From the NCBI GenBank assembly GCA_012934845.2, contig WNNJ02000365.1, positions 1 to 64,000 of the forward strand: a stretch of DNA of 64,000 bases, given 5' to 3'. This document shows positions 42,168-55,473 of this stretch, piece by piece (the stretch's first letter is position 1; each line of letters starts with the position of its first letter). The DNA is from Pomphorhynchus laevis. Lineage: Eukaryota > Acanthocephala > Palaeacanthocephala > Echinorhynchida > Pomphorhynchidae. A program made the position numbers and the translations under genes. The notes beneath the pieces were generated by a model. That model saw nothing but the letters and a program-made list of their open reading frames with translations. It searched no databases and had not been told where the DNA came from.

Positions 42168-45100
42168 GCACGCTACGCTCGCGGATTGAGCTCAATCTAT
42201 CGATAAAAGTTTTCCTTCGCGCGATCGCTGTATAATCATATCAAACTTAAAGCTTTCCGAATCTGCTTCTCCACAATCTCGCCTCGATGATGATGTATCT
42301 GCTTTCAGGTCTAGCCTAGCAACCATTCTTCCTGATGATAACCCATCCCTCTTCAATAATATCAATACTATATCCTTTATTCGTTTAAACAAATCCACTA
42401 AATCCAATCATCTCAGTCCTCCACTCTTAAAAATCGTTTTCCGACATAGTTCACATGCCTCTTCTGTACTCTCCCAACGCTTTAAACTTCTTACCACTTC
42501 ATCTACTTGCCGTATCTTTCCTAACCGCTCCCCTTCTGATATTGCCCAGCTCGATATAGCTCGCATTGAGAAACATCGACGTGAAACAAACGGCGAGTCA
42601 TCCTTATCTATACGTCAAATCAACGGAAATTTTCACGTTGTACACACAAGGCCAAAAATTCGATGGCGTCCCATCTCTCCCCCTTGTCTTCTTCGCTAGT
42701 CAATCTCGCTCCTAAGCATACTTTTCGTCTTAGTCTATTCAACACTCGCTCCGTTCTTCATAAAGCTGATATGCTTCTCGATATCTTCGATCAATTATCT
42801 ATCGATATTCTCTGCATTACCGAATCCTGGCACTCTGACTCCGACGATCTTGCTATTCGTCGTCTATGTCGCTCTGGATGTTCTCTAGTTAAATCAGCTC
42901 GTCAAATTGCATATCATAAATCTACTGCTTCTAACCATGGCGGTATTGTTGCCATTGCTCATCACCCAATGTCTTTACGTAAAATCAACGTAAACATCCG
43001 TTACACTTCGTTCGAATTACTCATATGCAGATTATCAACGCCTTTCCCTCTGGAACTTGTGATTGTATACCGTCCAGGTTAAGTTGCCCCATCACGTATC
43101 TTCTTTAACGACCTTGCAGATCTAATGTCTCACTGTTTATTGTCTTATACTCCTTCTTTTGTTCTCGGTGACTTTAACATTCGTCTTGATCGCCCGTCTG
43201 ACTCTGACTCTATCACTTTAACTGATCTTTTTTCTGATTTTAACTTTAAATTACTTTCAACAAGCCCAACTCATATTCTCGGCGGTGCTCTCGACATCAT
43301 TGCTGTTCCTAACTGCTTCAATGACTATACCTCCTTGTCAATTACTGATCCTGGTTTGTCCAATCATTTCCTTGTCACTCTTACTCTTACTCGTCCACAT
43401 CCTCCTTCTCGCCTTTACCATTATCTACACCAAGTCGACCCTGGAAGCTTCTCGATATCCCTATTCTCTGCACAGCCATACTCAATTCTTCACTCTTTTC
43501 ACTTCCTCTTAACTATCTCTCCCGATGATCTCTGCATTCTGTTTGATTCTGAACTTACGTCGATCCTCAATAACCTTCTGCCTAGTCGACTTCGACGTTC
43601 CCAGCGCTTGTGCCATGCTCCCTGGTTCGATTCTGAATGTAGTCTTTCTAAGCGTCGACTCCGTCACTCTTTTCGTATGTATAAACGCTTTCTTAAACGT
43701 TCTCCCAACTCACTCCCTTCAAATCTTCGTGATTCCTACTTTTCTCAACGCCGTTCATATCTCATTCTTATACGTACTAAACGTACACTCTTTTGGCGAA
43801 ATCAACTCGAGTCATCTTCCAACTCTAAATCTCATTGGAAAATCTTAAACTCAATTCTTTCACGATCATCTACCCCTTGTTATATAAATCCTGATGAATT
43901 TTCTTCTTATCTACAAACTAAGCTATCTAATTTACTTTCCCTACTACCCATAGCCCCCTTGTACTCACTCTTCTCTTTAAATACTTCCATCCCAGAACTA
44001 TTCCAGCTTATTCCCGTTTCGTCTGATGAAGTTTATCCGGTTCTGCTGTCATTACCTAATAAAACCTCTCCTTCTGACCCAATTCCCACTCACTTGCTTA
44101 AAAATATCTGCTCCTCTATCTCACACTTCCTAACCACATTGTTCAACTCGTCCATCCGTAGCCGTACATTTCCTTCCATCTGGAAATGCGCCACTGTTGG
44201 TCCTCTAATCAAAAAGCAATCTCTCGACTCTTCACTACCATCTTCGTACCGCCCTATTTCACTTCTCCCAACTCTCTCTAAACTTCTTGAGCGTCTCGTT
44301 CTTAAGCAAGTTAATATATATCTCTTTTCCTCTAACTTATTTCCTCGCTTCCAAGCCGCTTTTCGCTCTAATTACTCTACCGAAATTGCATGTCTTAAAG
44401 TTTATAACGACTTACTCATATCGCGCGATCATAAATTATGTAGTGTCATAGTTTCTCTTGATCTATCGTCTGCTTTTGACATCGTCGATCACTCGATTCT
44501 TCTCCATCGCCTTCGTCATGATTATGGCTTCTCTTTACCCACTGTATCATGGTTTTCTTCATATCTATCAAACCGTACATTTCGCGTATATTCTAACTCT
44601 TCTCTCCCATCCTTCGACCATTCCGTCCGGTGTTCCACAAGGCTCCGTATTAGGCCCTATGCTTTTCTCTCTTCTCGGTGATTTGTCTTCGATTTCTCAT
44701 AAATTTAACTTCCATGTTATGCAATATGCTAATGACATTCTCATCTATGCTCATGCATCTGTTTATCGTATTCACGATCTTAGTGTTTCTGCTTCCGACT
44801 GTATTGTCTCAATTTCCAATGATCTTTCTTCCCTTCGCCTTTCTCTGAATCCTGATAAATCCAAAATTATGTGAATCCTACCTCAACGCCTCGGCTTCGA
44901 ACCTCCCTCCGTATCATTAAATTCTACAATTCTTCCTATCGTTGATAATCTCGTTTTCCTAGGCTTCCATTTTGACAACCGACTTTCACTTAAACCTTTC
45001 GTTAGAGATAAAGTACGCTCATCTACCTTGATACTCCGCAACCTCCGTCAAGTTCGTAGATTGATCGATTTCCCTTCTTGTATGACTGTCATATCATCTC

Positions 45101-45648
45101 TTCTTTTTTCTAGACTCGATTATTGTCTTAGTCTATTTTCCAACTCACCTAAATCCACTCTTCTTCCCCTACAACGCATCGTCAACGCAGCTGTCCGAAT
45201 TCTTTTCCGTCTTCGTCGTTTTGATCATACATCCTACCATCTTGCTTCTCTCGATTTGCCTACAATTTATTGTCGTGTTCAAATTCGTCTCCTTATCGTT
45301 GCTTTCCGCCTTGTAACTCTTCATACCCCTTCATTTCTCAATCTTCCTTTTCTTGATAATTCTCGTCCTGTTTACTGTTCCTTGCGTTCATGTAATTCCC
45401 TTCTTTTACATGTCCCAAACTACTCTACCTCCTTTGGACTCCGCTCCTTCATTGTGGCTGCTCCTCTATCGTGGAACCATCTGCCCATTCATATACGCCA
45501 ATCAACTTCCTTGCCGTGCTTCAAACGACAAATCCGATCCCATTTAAACAATTTATCTGCTTGACTTTTTCATTTTTGTTTGTGGACTTGTAAGCGTACA
45601 GCTTGTACGCATTTGCCACATTAAATAAATTTGTATTATTATGCAAAC
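42168..45648 (+). mobile_element. Family A LINE copy 1, nearly full length
   Basis: An ORF1 C-terminal part (42239-42699: NPSLFNNINTISFIRLNKS, then HASSVLSQRFKLL and VHTRPKIRWRPIS) overlaps ORF2, whose ATG is at 42663, by 37 nt in another frame. ORF2 encodes endonuclease (SLFNTRSVLHKADMLLDIF, CITESWHSDSDD, FVLGDFNIRLD, GALDIIAVPN, LSNHFLVTL), RT (FQAAFRSNYSTEIACLKVYN, SLDLSSAFDIVDHSILL, GVPQGSVLGPMLF, MQYANDILIYA) and C-terminus (IVAAPLSWNHLP). The catalytic pair reads AND in place of ADD. An in-frame stop lies at 43081, a frameshift near 44630 and a TGA at 44872. The 3' end ATTTGCCACATTAAATAAAT closes it at about 45645. CR1/L2-like group. Confidence 0.9.
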
Positions 45649-45900
45649 TGATTCAGCTTCATCACCTCGTTTAACACCTTATCAACTCTGAGTGGACGAA
45701 AACAAGATTGATGTGCAATCGGAACATACTTCCAACTAAAGTCACGGTCTTTGTAAGTAATCGAAGCTTGCACTGAGAAGTTATCAGCTAAATGTTGGGC
45801 GATTCAAAATGGTTCGGTTAAAGTGTTAGCTGACGTTTGAATTGAGCTAATTGTGATGATCACAGTTTTGTTATTTCTTACATATGCCCAAATATTTATT
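45649..45900 (-). mobile_element. Displaced continuation of the split family B LINE
   Basis: Minus-strand sequence matches 36.05-36.28 kb (GTTATTTCTTACATA, TAAATGTTGGGCGATT and CATACTTCCAACTAAAGTCA regions). Its downstream half lies at 41975 and below. The gap between holds the 20-bp repeats and a + strand family A LINE, so that element inserted here. Confidence 0.8.
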
Positions 45901-46065
45901 TATATAAATATTTAAATAATATATGATATATAAAACATTAACACCCTAAAAAGTTTGAGATCCAATATACATACAATCAATCCAGTTCCAGATCAGTCCA
46001 GTTCCATATCAATCCTGTTCCAGATCAATCCAGTTACAGATTAATCCAGCAAATTTAACAGTTTT
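45901..46065. repeat. Degenerate ~16-bp repeat
   Basis: Variants of ATCAATCCAGTTCCAG recur five times at 45975-46050. The core AGTTCCAGAT is shared with the 20-bp repeat at 41981-42167. Confidence 0.7.
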
Positions 46066-49000
46066 AACACACAAGAACGCCGATGGTAGGACGTAGAAGT
46101 TAACTATAAAAACTCAACGAAGGGAGCTTTAGGAGACTTGGTTTCATTTCGTACCATCTTATCGAAAAGTCCGGTGAATTACTGTAGTCATCCTATCAGG
46201 ATTGCATGTTCCAATGTTCGCAGCTTAGTCTCTAAATTTAATGAGTTCAACTTTTATTTATCAAACAGCGACGTGTCTATTTTCGCACTCACTGAGACCT
46301 GGCTGCACAGTGGTATTGATGACAATTGTGTTAACATCCCGGGCTTCTCACTATTAAGAACTGACCGAGGAAACACCCGCCGTGGTGGTGGGTTGCGATC
46401 TATGTAAACAACAAAATGATTGTGACCAACGTCATGTCATATCGAGATGATGATCTATTGGAGTCGCTATCTTTAACAGTGAAATCGGGTGATACAACAA
46501 TGTCGATTTGCGTTTGCTATCGTACTCCGCGCACTTGTTGCTTGAAACATGGCATGATCAGTTATTTCACGAAAGTGTCGAAACCGTCCAATTTCATCCT
46601 TCTTGGTGACTTTAATATTCCGAACCTAACTGGGAGCTCCCCTTTCGAATGTCCTCGCGGTGTAAGTCAGATGGATGTCGACTTATGGAATTTTCTTGTG
46701 GACGATTTAGCTCTTATACAACAAGTCACTCAGTCAACTAGGTTTATGGGAAATAGCTCCTCGTTATTGAATTTAGTTTTCAGTAAAACATTTCTTGACA
46801 TACGTGAAGTTCAAAACGACCCTCCCATTGGACTCAGTGACCATCTTGTCATTAAGTTTTTTACTGGTTTCGGTACCGAAGCCCCACCTAACGCAGTTAA
46901 GTACTTCAAACGCAAATGGAATAAGGTGGATACGGATGCCCTCCGTAAGCTTACAGTACGATTGGGTCTTCACAACAGTGTTGTCAGTGATATCGATGAT
47001 TGAAAAACTTTGTCTGTTTCTCTCAAATATCTTACGGATTGCGTAGCCCCATTGAAAACCGTACAATCCTCTTCGAAACTTAAACCTCCGTGGTTTGATC
47101 ATGAGTTACTTGACATTTTGAAGATGCGAAATAAACTATTTAAGTCATCTCTGAAAATTCAGGGTCTTCGGTCAGAATACTTTCAATATCGTCATCGTTT
47201 AAGCTCTATAAAGAAAATAAAAAGACAAAGGTATGAAGCTGGAATAATATCATCATATCGAACTTCTTCCAAACCATTCTGGCGGTATGTGAATCAAAAT
47301 AAAAAAATTTAACAATCAATCACAGTGTTAAATCATGGCGGCAGAATTGTACGAGAAGCTGATGAAATCGTGAGTGTGCTAGCGACAGCGTTTGAACTTG
47401 ATTATTACACGCCATGTAGAGGCTTCCGTATAGCGCACACACCTGAGGCATTCACGTCGTATATGACGCTTGTTCACCCGGCTGAGGTTTCGCGGGAACT
47501 GCACGGATTGTCACCATATACTTCGGCCGGCCCAGACGGTATACACCCCTTTATCCTCCGGAATCTCCATGATCTATTAGCATCGCCACTATCAGAGATG
47601 TTTAACATGTCGATACATACTTCGCGCATCCCTGATCACTGGAGACAATCTTACGTCATCCCCATTCATAAAAAGGGTAGCAGAGACGATCCGTTCAATT
47701 ATCGTGCAGTATGCCTGACGAGTATTGTATGCAAATGCCTCGAGAGGTTTATGCATAAATACATTACCACTCACATGGAAAGAGGTAAGCTACTACACCC
47801 ATCTCAGCATGGCTTTCGTACCGGCAGGTCCTGCCTTAGCAATCTAATTACGGCACGTGAAAGTTGGACAGACATAGTTGCAAATGGGGATATGGTTGAT
47901 GTAATTTACATTGACTTTAGTAAAGCGTTCGACCGAGTACCGCACGATCTTTTGCTCTTACTGTTGGCTCAATACGGGATTGATCCGAGTGTAGTTCGTT
48001 GGATCGAGTAGTTCCTGAAAGGTCGATCATATCAAGTTAGGTTAGGGAGTAGCCTTTCTCCTCCACGAAATACTTACGCAGGTGTTCCTCAGGGATCGGT
48101 CCTGGGACCCTTGTTATTCAATATTTTTCTTCAGGATCTACTTGTAAGATTAGAATGTGATGTGCTAGCGTTTGCGGATGACCTGAAGTTATGGAAGTAT
48201 GTTCGTTCATATGATAACTGTTTGGAGCTTCAGGATGACCTCGACACTATAAGCATATGGACCAGGACGACTGGCTTGCTTTTGAATACCTCGAAGTGCA
48301 GTCATATGCACTTAGGAGTTAAGAAATTTTCTTTTGTGTATAGTTTAGGTGGTGAGCCAATTGAGAAGGTACAGTGCACTAGAGACTTAGAGGTACTTGT
48401 GCACGAATCGTTAAAGAGTCGTCCAAACACAGACAGGATTATTCAGTCGACCAGAAAATTGAGCTATGTGCTTCGTAGGTGCTTTCGTTACCCATCTGTG
48501 TTTTGTCTTAAAGTGATGTACAACTCAATAATTAGGCCCATTCTTTTATACTGTACACCAGCAACATTTCCGTGCACGCGAGGCGAGCTGAATGATTTAG
48601 AAAATGTTCTTCGCAGGTTGACGAGGTGCTGTCGTCTTCCGAGTAGTTATTCTTATAGGGATCGCTTGCGAGAGATAGGCATACCGTCGGTTCGGTCTGC
48701 GATAGTGTGTAGCGATATCTTATGCTTCAGAGATATGTTACTCGAACGTGATGGGTGGCCGGCAAACTGTATCCAGCGGAACAAACGTGATACGAATCGG
48801 GGACACTATTTGACTGTGAAAACGCTGCACCATGGGAAGCTGTCTAGAATCAATCGTGTGGGACTTACTTCCGGAGGATATGGTCGCTATTCAGAGTAGA
48901 CAGCAGTTCATGCGGAGGATGGAGCAATGGCTGTGCGAGACAAACACACAATCTATACCGGATCTTTATCCTTGGGAGGAATGTTGAATTTTAATTTTCT

Positions 49001-49085
49001 TTTCAAATTTTTTTTCATGTGATCAGACAAAACAGCCCTACGGCTACAGTCTTGTAATTTGATTAATAAATAAATAAAATAAATA
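46066..49085 (+). mobile_element. Family B LINE copy, nearly complete ORF2
   Basis: Frames from 46138 give endonuclease (CSNVRSLVSKFNEFNFYLS, ALTETWLHSGIDD, SICVCYRTPR, FILLGDFNIPN, LNLVFSKTFLD, GLSDHLVIKF), a spacer (KLKPPWFDHELLDILKMRN) and RT (GPDGIHPFILRNLHDLL, SYVIPIHKKGSRDDP, LHPSQHGFRTGRSCLSNLIT, VIYIDFSKAFDRVPHD, AGVPQGSVLGPLLFN, VLAFADDLKLWKY). The C-terminus has LNDLENVLRR and SYRDRLREIGIP. FADD is intact. Four in-frame interruptions (46406, 47001, 47310, 48009) and small frameshifts at about 46410 and 48870 break it. The 3' UTR ends in AATAAATAAATAAAATAAAT, an (AAATA)n-type tail at 49085. ORF1 is missing. Confidence 0.9.
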
Positions 49086-52000
49086 AGAAGACAGCTATGA
49101 CCGACACCAACTGTGCTCAACTACAAGTACATTGCTCGACACACGACTGCAGCGTCTGGATTACAATCGCATGCGACATCAGTAAGTCTAAAGAAGACTT
49201 CCTATGCGGATTTTGTGCCAACAAACTCATACGCGACCTCTTCCATAAGAACATATCAACCTCCAACGTGTCCACTCAAACCACCCCAGTCGTTTCTGAT
49301 ATCCTTTGTCAACCAACTGATCCTGTTATCACATGCACTTCTAATCCCATGTCTTCACATCCCGACACCCCCGTATCTTCCCTTCTGTCTCGTTTCTCAA
49401 TAACCTACATCCCTCAATCAAAATCACCTCAAGCAACCTCCACAATCCTTCCACTCATAACCTTTCCTCACATCGCACATCACCGTCTATATTATCCAAA
49501 TCCTCTTTGTCTTTCGCTGTTAAACCTACTCCCTTGATATCCTCAACTTCCAGCTCTCCTATCGAGATCTTACCAACTCACGTTACTCGTCCTCCTTTAC
49601 GGAAATGCTTTCCTTCTCGCGATCGTTGCGTCATTGTCACTAATATCACTCCTTCCACCTCTTTATCTCTACAAGCACGTCTCGATCACGATGTTTCCGC
49701 ACTCTTATCCATCTTCTCGACTCTTGTTCCTGCGGATAAACCATCCTTTTTCAACAACATCTCTCCTGTCGCATTCATCCGCCTAAATAAATCTTCTCAA
49801 CCTAATCCTTCCCAGCCCTTTTTCCTAAAAATTGTTTTCAAGCATTGCTTTCACGCGTCTTCTGTCCTCTCCCAACGATTCAAACTCATGTCCTCTTCAG
49901 CCACTCGCATTTTCTCCGATCGCACCCCCTCCGAAATCGCTCAACTCTCATCTGCCGGCATCGAAAATCGCCCTCGCGAGGAAAACAGCGAAACATTTCT
50001 CTTTATTCGAAACCGAGACGGAAATTTTCAAGTTGTCCCCACCCGCCCAAAAATTCGATGGCGCTCCATATCTCTTTGTGTCTTCTCTACTAGACTCTTT
50101 CGCCACCACACACGGTTTCCGCCTCGGCCTCCTCAACACTAGATCTATTCTTAATAAATCCGATCTCATCATCAACCTATTCACCAAGTAATTCATTAAT
50201 CTCTTCTGGCACACCGAATCCTGGTACTTCGATTCTGACGACCTATACATCCGCCGTTTGCTCACTAGTCGAATCAACTCGCCCCCTCAGCTCATCCCCT
50301 TCTAAATTCTCTAATCATGGCGGTATTGTCGCAATCGCCCGCCAACCCGCGTCTATTCGCAAAATTACTTCCCCTTTCAGTTCTTGCTCTTTTGAACTGC
50401 TTACTTGTAGTTCTTCAAACGCGACCACTCTAGATTTCGGCATTGTATACCGTCCTGGTTCATCTGCTCCTATCTCCTTATATTTTACCAAACTAGCTGA
50501 CCTTCTGTTCCACTGTTCTTTGTCCTCAATCACTTCAATCGTTCTTGGCGACTTCAACATCAGCCTCGACAGCCCCTCTTCCACCGAGTCCATCCAGTTC
50601 ATCAACATTATATCCAACTATAATGACAACATCTCTATCCCCGATCATTTTACTGTCTACACCTCACTGTCCATTTTCGATCCTGGTCTATCCGATCACT
50701 TTCTCGTCACTATTGATCTCACTCACATTCACACCCCTCCTCACACACCAACAATCCTACGTCGCTCTTGGAGAATTCTTGACCTCTCCCTTCTCCGCTA
50801 TGCCTTACTCAAATCGTCTCTATCCTATCCCACAATAACATATTCATCTCCTCACGATCACGCCTTTCTTTTCGACTCTGACTCACATTCATTTTTGATC
50901 TTCTCTTGCCCTTCAAGCCTCACTCACACAGTTGCTTGCACCGTTGTACAAGCGTCGACTCCGTCATGCTTTTCGAGACTATCATCGCTCTCTCAGACGT
51001 GATTTCCACTCGATTACTCCGTCTTTCAGTGATTCATATCTTGCCCTTCGGCGGTTTCATCTCAACCTACTACGTACCAAATGCAACTCATTCTGGCAGC
51101 ATAAAATCATCACTTTATTCAACTCTAAGACTCTCTGGCATACTTTTAACTCAATCCTTGCTCGCTCCTCTTCGCCATGCAACATCGATGCCAATGATTA
51201 TTCGTCATTTCTCCAGACTAAAGTATCTACGTTGCTCTCTCACACCCCGGTCTCCATCCTATCCCACTCTGTCCCGCATAGCCTAATCCTCCCGGAACTC
51301 TTTCATCTTATCCCTGCCTCACCTACCGAAGTCTCGTCTGTTCTCATGTCCTTGCCCAGCAAAACCTCACCTACCGATCCCCTGCCTACCCACATACTTA
51401 AATCCATATGCTCATCGATATACTCTTTTCCCACAACCTTGTTTAATTCGTCAATTCGCAGTCGTATCTTCCCTTCACACTGGAAATCCGCAATCATTCG
51501 TCCCCTTCTTAAGAAACAATCGCTCGACCCCTTCCTTCCTTCTAGCTATCGCCCCATTTCACTACTCCCTACTCTTTCTAAACTCTTAGAACGCCTAATC
51601 TTAATACAAATCAACGCTTATCTCTCCTCATCTAATCTGTACCCTCCTTTCCAATCCGATTTCCGCTCTAATCACTTCACAGAAATCACCTGCATGAAAG
51701 TTTACAACGACTTACTCATTTCTCGAGACAAGGCTCTATATAGTGTTCTTATCTCCCTCGACCTCTCCTCCGCCTTCGACATTGTCGACCACTCCGTCCT
51801 CCTTTCTCGCATTCGTTATGATTACGGCTTTTCTTCCTCCTCCGTAGCATGGTTTGCCTCATATCTACCTGACAGTTCCTTTCGCATCTGTTCTAATTCA
51901 TCATCCTACCCTCATATCCCTATTTTTTGCGGGGTCCCACAAAGTTCAGTCCTAGGTCCCCTGCTTTTCTCTTCTGCTTGGCAATCTCTCTCCGTTTATC

Positions 52001-52945
52001 AAACCTTTCTCCTTTAACGTCATGCAATACGCCGAAGACATCCTCAACTATGCCCATGCGCCCGCACATCGCATACACGATATCGGCATTTCTGCCTCCA
52101 ACTATCTTTCTTCTGTCTACAAACGTATCTCCAATCTCCATCTCGTTCTAAACCCCGAAAAGTCCAAAATAATGTGGATCCTCCCCCGTAAATCAAACAT
52201 GTCTTCTCCCATTGTATATTTTGCCTCATCGATCATCCCCATAGTACACAATCTCACTTTCTTAGGCTTCCATTTCGATGATCACCTTTTCTCTTAAACC
52301 CTTCGTCCGTTACAAGGTCTGCTCATCTAACTTAATTCTCCGTGACATTCGCCGTATCCGCCTCCTTATCGACTTCCGTTCTTGTATGTCTCTTCTTTAA
52401 TCGCTTCTTTCCCTAAAATCGATTACTGCCTTAGCCTTTTCGCCAATTCTCCAAAATCCATCATCCTACCCCTACAACGAATAATCAACAGCGTCGTTCG
52501 AGTGCTCTTTCGTCTCTATCGCTTCAAACACACATCCACATATTTTGCCCAACTCTCCTACCCACCATCCACATCCGCATCAAACTCCGCATTCTTCTCA
52601 TTACTTTTCGTCTCATCGCTGTCGGCTCCCCATCGTTCATCAACCTTCCTTTCTTAGACGACACTCGCCCCACCTCGCTATCGTTGCGTTCCCGTCATAT
52701 CCTCTTACTCCACGTTCCTAATTACTCCAAGAACTACGGTCTCCGATCCTTTCTCGTCGCCGCATCACTTGCTTGGAATCAAATCCTTCTCGACGTCCGC
52801 CGCGCCGCCTCCTTTATCACATTCAAACACCTCCTCCGTTCACACCTTCTCAACACCTGATTTACAGTTTTGTTTTGTTGTGGTCATGTAAGCCTGCGCT
52901 GCCACGCATTTGCCACGTTCAAATAAATCGTTTTTAGGAAAACAA
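49086..52945 (+). mobile_element. Family A LINE copy 2, full length with ORF1
   Basis: It begins right at the tail of the preceding LINE. ORF1 from 49097 starts MTDTNCAQLQVHCSTHDCSV, a PHD-like finger (HCSTHDCSVWI, DFLCGFCANKL), then a Ser/Pro/Thr-rich linker. After a frameshift near 49520 the RNA-binding-like part follows (RLDHDVSALLSIFSTL, FIRLNKSSQPNPSQ), ending at 50142. ORF2 overlaps it: its ATG at 50058 is followed by a frameshift, then FRLGLLNTRSILNKSD, SWYFDSDD, IVLGDFNISLD, LSDHFLVTID, RT (SYRPISLLPTLSKLLERLI, SLDLSSAFDIVDHSVLL, CGVPQSSVLGPLLF, MQYAEDILNYA with AED for ADD) and C-terminus to 52860. The 3' end GCATTTGCCACGTTCAAATA matches copy 1. At least six lesions. Confidence 0.9.
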
Positions 52946-53195
52946 GATTGTCAACGATAACAACGATAAGTCACAGAAAAAATCGGTTGTCGAAATGGAA
53001 GCCTTAGAAAATAGGATAGTCAACGATAGGAAGAATTGTAGAATTTAATGATATGGATGGAGGTTCTAAGCCGAGGCGTCAAGGAATGGTTTCCATTATT
53101 TTGGATTTATGAGGATTCAGAGTAAGACGAAGAGAAAAAGATGATTGAAATTTAGAAAGACAGTTGTATGCAAAAACATTGAGACATTGAAACAT
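52946..53195 (-). mobile_element. Small family A LINE fragment
   Basis: The minus strand carries sequence of the family A stretch after the YADD box (TTGTCAACGATA...AAGCCTTAGAAAAT resembles the complement of IVDNLVFLGFH coding). It ends near 53180. Both ends truncated. Confidence 0.6.
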
Positions 53196-54787
53196 TTAGG
53201 TGGACAGAATCTGGAATAAGGGACAGCCGTCAAGGAGAGCAAGCAGTGGTCACTACTTCCTAAAGGAGAGAGATGATCAACTTTGATTGTCTCCTACATA
53301 TCTGGAAAACACCAGATCAAGTACCGAATCCGATCTTGAAGTTAAGTATGTTGGTTCTTGTACGTGCTGAATCAGCATGAGTTCCTCAGCTAGGAACTCA
53401 GATATTTCCCTTTCCGTGGAACTACTATCAGAAAAGACAGAATCTGACCATCTAGATCGTGGAAGATAAAAATCAACCAAAAGAATAAAGTTAGAGGACG
53501 AACATAGCGATTGCAAAATAAGTTTTAGTTGATCAGTGTCTGCAATTACTTACGGAGATCGATACACGACGCAGAAATTCATACTGGTAGCTAAGTGATC
53601 GATACGGAAGCATAGAGTCTCAAACGACCCCCAATGGTCACAAGCATTCAATACCTCAGATACGAGGAAATTTTCTCTGACAAATGGGGCGACACCGCCA
53701 ACTCGCCTACCAGATATCATGGCGCTTCGTAGAAGGCGAAATCCAGGAATGTTCACAGTGGTATCGACATTATATTGATGCAACCAGGATTCAGTAACGC
53801 AGAAAATGTCATACGAATGAGAAAGCATGTGATACTTTAACTCCACTATTTTAGCAGACAAACTACGAAGATTAGAATACCCAATCGATTAATAGCGTGT
53901 AGGTTGTGGTAAGGGATTACTAGGAACGGTGAATAATTTCTCGAATAAAACTAAGTATCCCAGATCAGAATTGAAACTATCGCTACCCAAGAGTTGCGAT
54001 GAATGACTGTTGAAACTACCTTATCCAGACGAACTAGCAAGATTTGAACTGGATACTGCTAAGTGACGCTATTGATCGTTATGGGATTCCAACGAACTAC
54101 TGGGCGTCATTTGACAACCTGAAAATTTCGTATGCATAAGTTCGTTTCACCTTCAGATAGCCGGTTTCGTAACTCTGTTTTTGCTTCTTTCAACATTAAA
54201 CGATCTTCGTAACTCAGATCATTAAGAATACGATGGTGGATAATCTTTAAGTCGAAAATCACGTTTGAGCAAAATGTCTGCATGTTTTGCGGAATATAAT
54301 ACAACTTTCAACAATCTTGGTTTCTCTACCACATTTTTTCCAAGTCGAAATAACTTTGTAACCTTCAGAGTAGAAGCTAGCTTCTCATCACCTTCTAAGA
54401 GTAACTGACAGAACACAGTACGGAGGCTGGCCACATCGTCATTCATACGTGTTTGTGAGTTATTTGCCTTTGATTCAGTGATACCACTAAATAGGACATT
54501 GCAAGACCTATCTGGATGCGAACGGTAGTTTGTGGAAGGAGCGTTGTCCAAAGAAATGTTCTGACCATTGGAAGGTAGATAATTTTCTGATTTATTCTTA
54601 TTTTTGTCCTTGTGTTTTCTATCGATGGCCCCACTCAAATGGTTACCTCTGATTTCACCAAATTGATGGTCTGTCAATCCAGCGTTTCGTGTAGGTTGCA
54701 ATAGGGAGTTGCGCCACACCCTTCCTTTGTTTACAGCTGGTGTAGTTTGTTCGAGATTAATGACCGATTTTTCATTGTCCTGAAAGG
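53196..54787 (-). mobile_element. Family B-like LINE, ORF1 and endonuclease part
   Basis: Minus strand from 54719: ORF1 C-terminal part SCNVLFSGITESKANNSQTR, DDVASLRTVFCQLLLEGDEK, LKVTKLFRLGKNVVEKPRLL, KHADILLKRDFRLKDYPPSY. Then the endonuclease from 53861: MSAKIVELKYHMLSHSYDIF, CVTESWLHQYNVD, NIPGFRLLRS, MNFCVVYRSP, FILLVDFYLPRSRW and SVLDLVFSRYVGD, to 53277. RT is absent, so the element is 3'-truncated. A few stops, one just after YRSP and one after DYPPSYS. Confidence 0.82.
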
Positions 54788-54945
54788 ATGACAGTATTTG
54801 AAGTTAGGCATTTGAAGTATTATCGTGCTGATGCGAAGATGACAATGAAAGAAATTCAATCCGCGGTTCACATAGGTCAGGAGTTGAACTGTCATCTAAT
54901 GGTAGCTATTAGCAGATCAAAGTTTGAAGTCATCCTCAAAAGCCA
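54788..54945 (+). other. Short unrecognised open stretch
   Basis: MTVFEVRHLKYYRADAKMTM and onward is open for 76 codons into the next LINE's end. No family recognised; it may be LINE leader sequence. Confidence 0.3.
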
Positions 54946-55455
54946 AAAAATGATTTATTTAACGTGGCAAATGCGTGCCAGCGCACGCTTACATGATCAC
55001 AACAAAACAAAACTGTAAATCAGGTGTTGAGAAGGTGTGAACGGAGGAGGTGTTTGAATGTGATAAAGGAGGCGGTGCGGCGGACGTCGAGAGGGATTTG
55101 ATTCCAAGCAAGTGATGCGGCGACGAGAAAGGATCGGAGACCGTAGTTCTTGGAGTAATTAAGAACGTGGAGTAAGAGGATATGACAGGAACGCAGCGAT
55201 AGCGAGGTGGGCGAGTATCGTCTAAAAAGGAAGGTTGATAAACGATGAAAGGCCGACAGCGATGAGACGACAAGTTACCAGAAGAAGGCGGAGTTTGATT
55301 CGTATGTGGATGGTGGGCCAGGAGAGTTGGGCAAAATATGTGGATGTAAGGTCGAAGCGACGGAGACGAAAGATAACTCGAACGGTGGAGTTGATTATTT
55401 GTTGTAGGGGTAGGATGATGGATTTTGGGAATATGCGAAAAGGCTAAGGCAGTAA
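54946..55455 (-). mobile_element. Family A LINE 3' end fragment
   Basis: Minus strand: a decayed C-terminus (FRLRRF...TSTYFAQLS, then SSHRCRPFIVYQPSFLDDTR and HLLGIKSL) and the family A 3' UTR, ending GTGGCAAATGCGTGCC.. near 54950 as read on the + strand. 5'-truncated at 55447. Confidence 0.82.
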
Positions 55456-55473
55456 AACTCCAGATTTACTGAA

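Noticed and set aside
41837-42235. 132-codon and 70-codon frames of repeated SVPDYSCQFQIIP type
   Set aside because: They are the 20-bp tandem repeat (a unit length of 20 cycles through frames) and have no start or family support.
49113-49403. Extra frames over LINE ORF1 and ORF2 (also 50545-50838, 43285-43848, 51927-52151)
   Set aside because: They overlap frames with clear LINE motifs and show none themselves.
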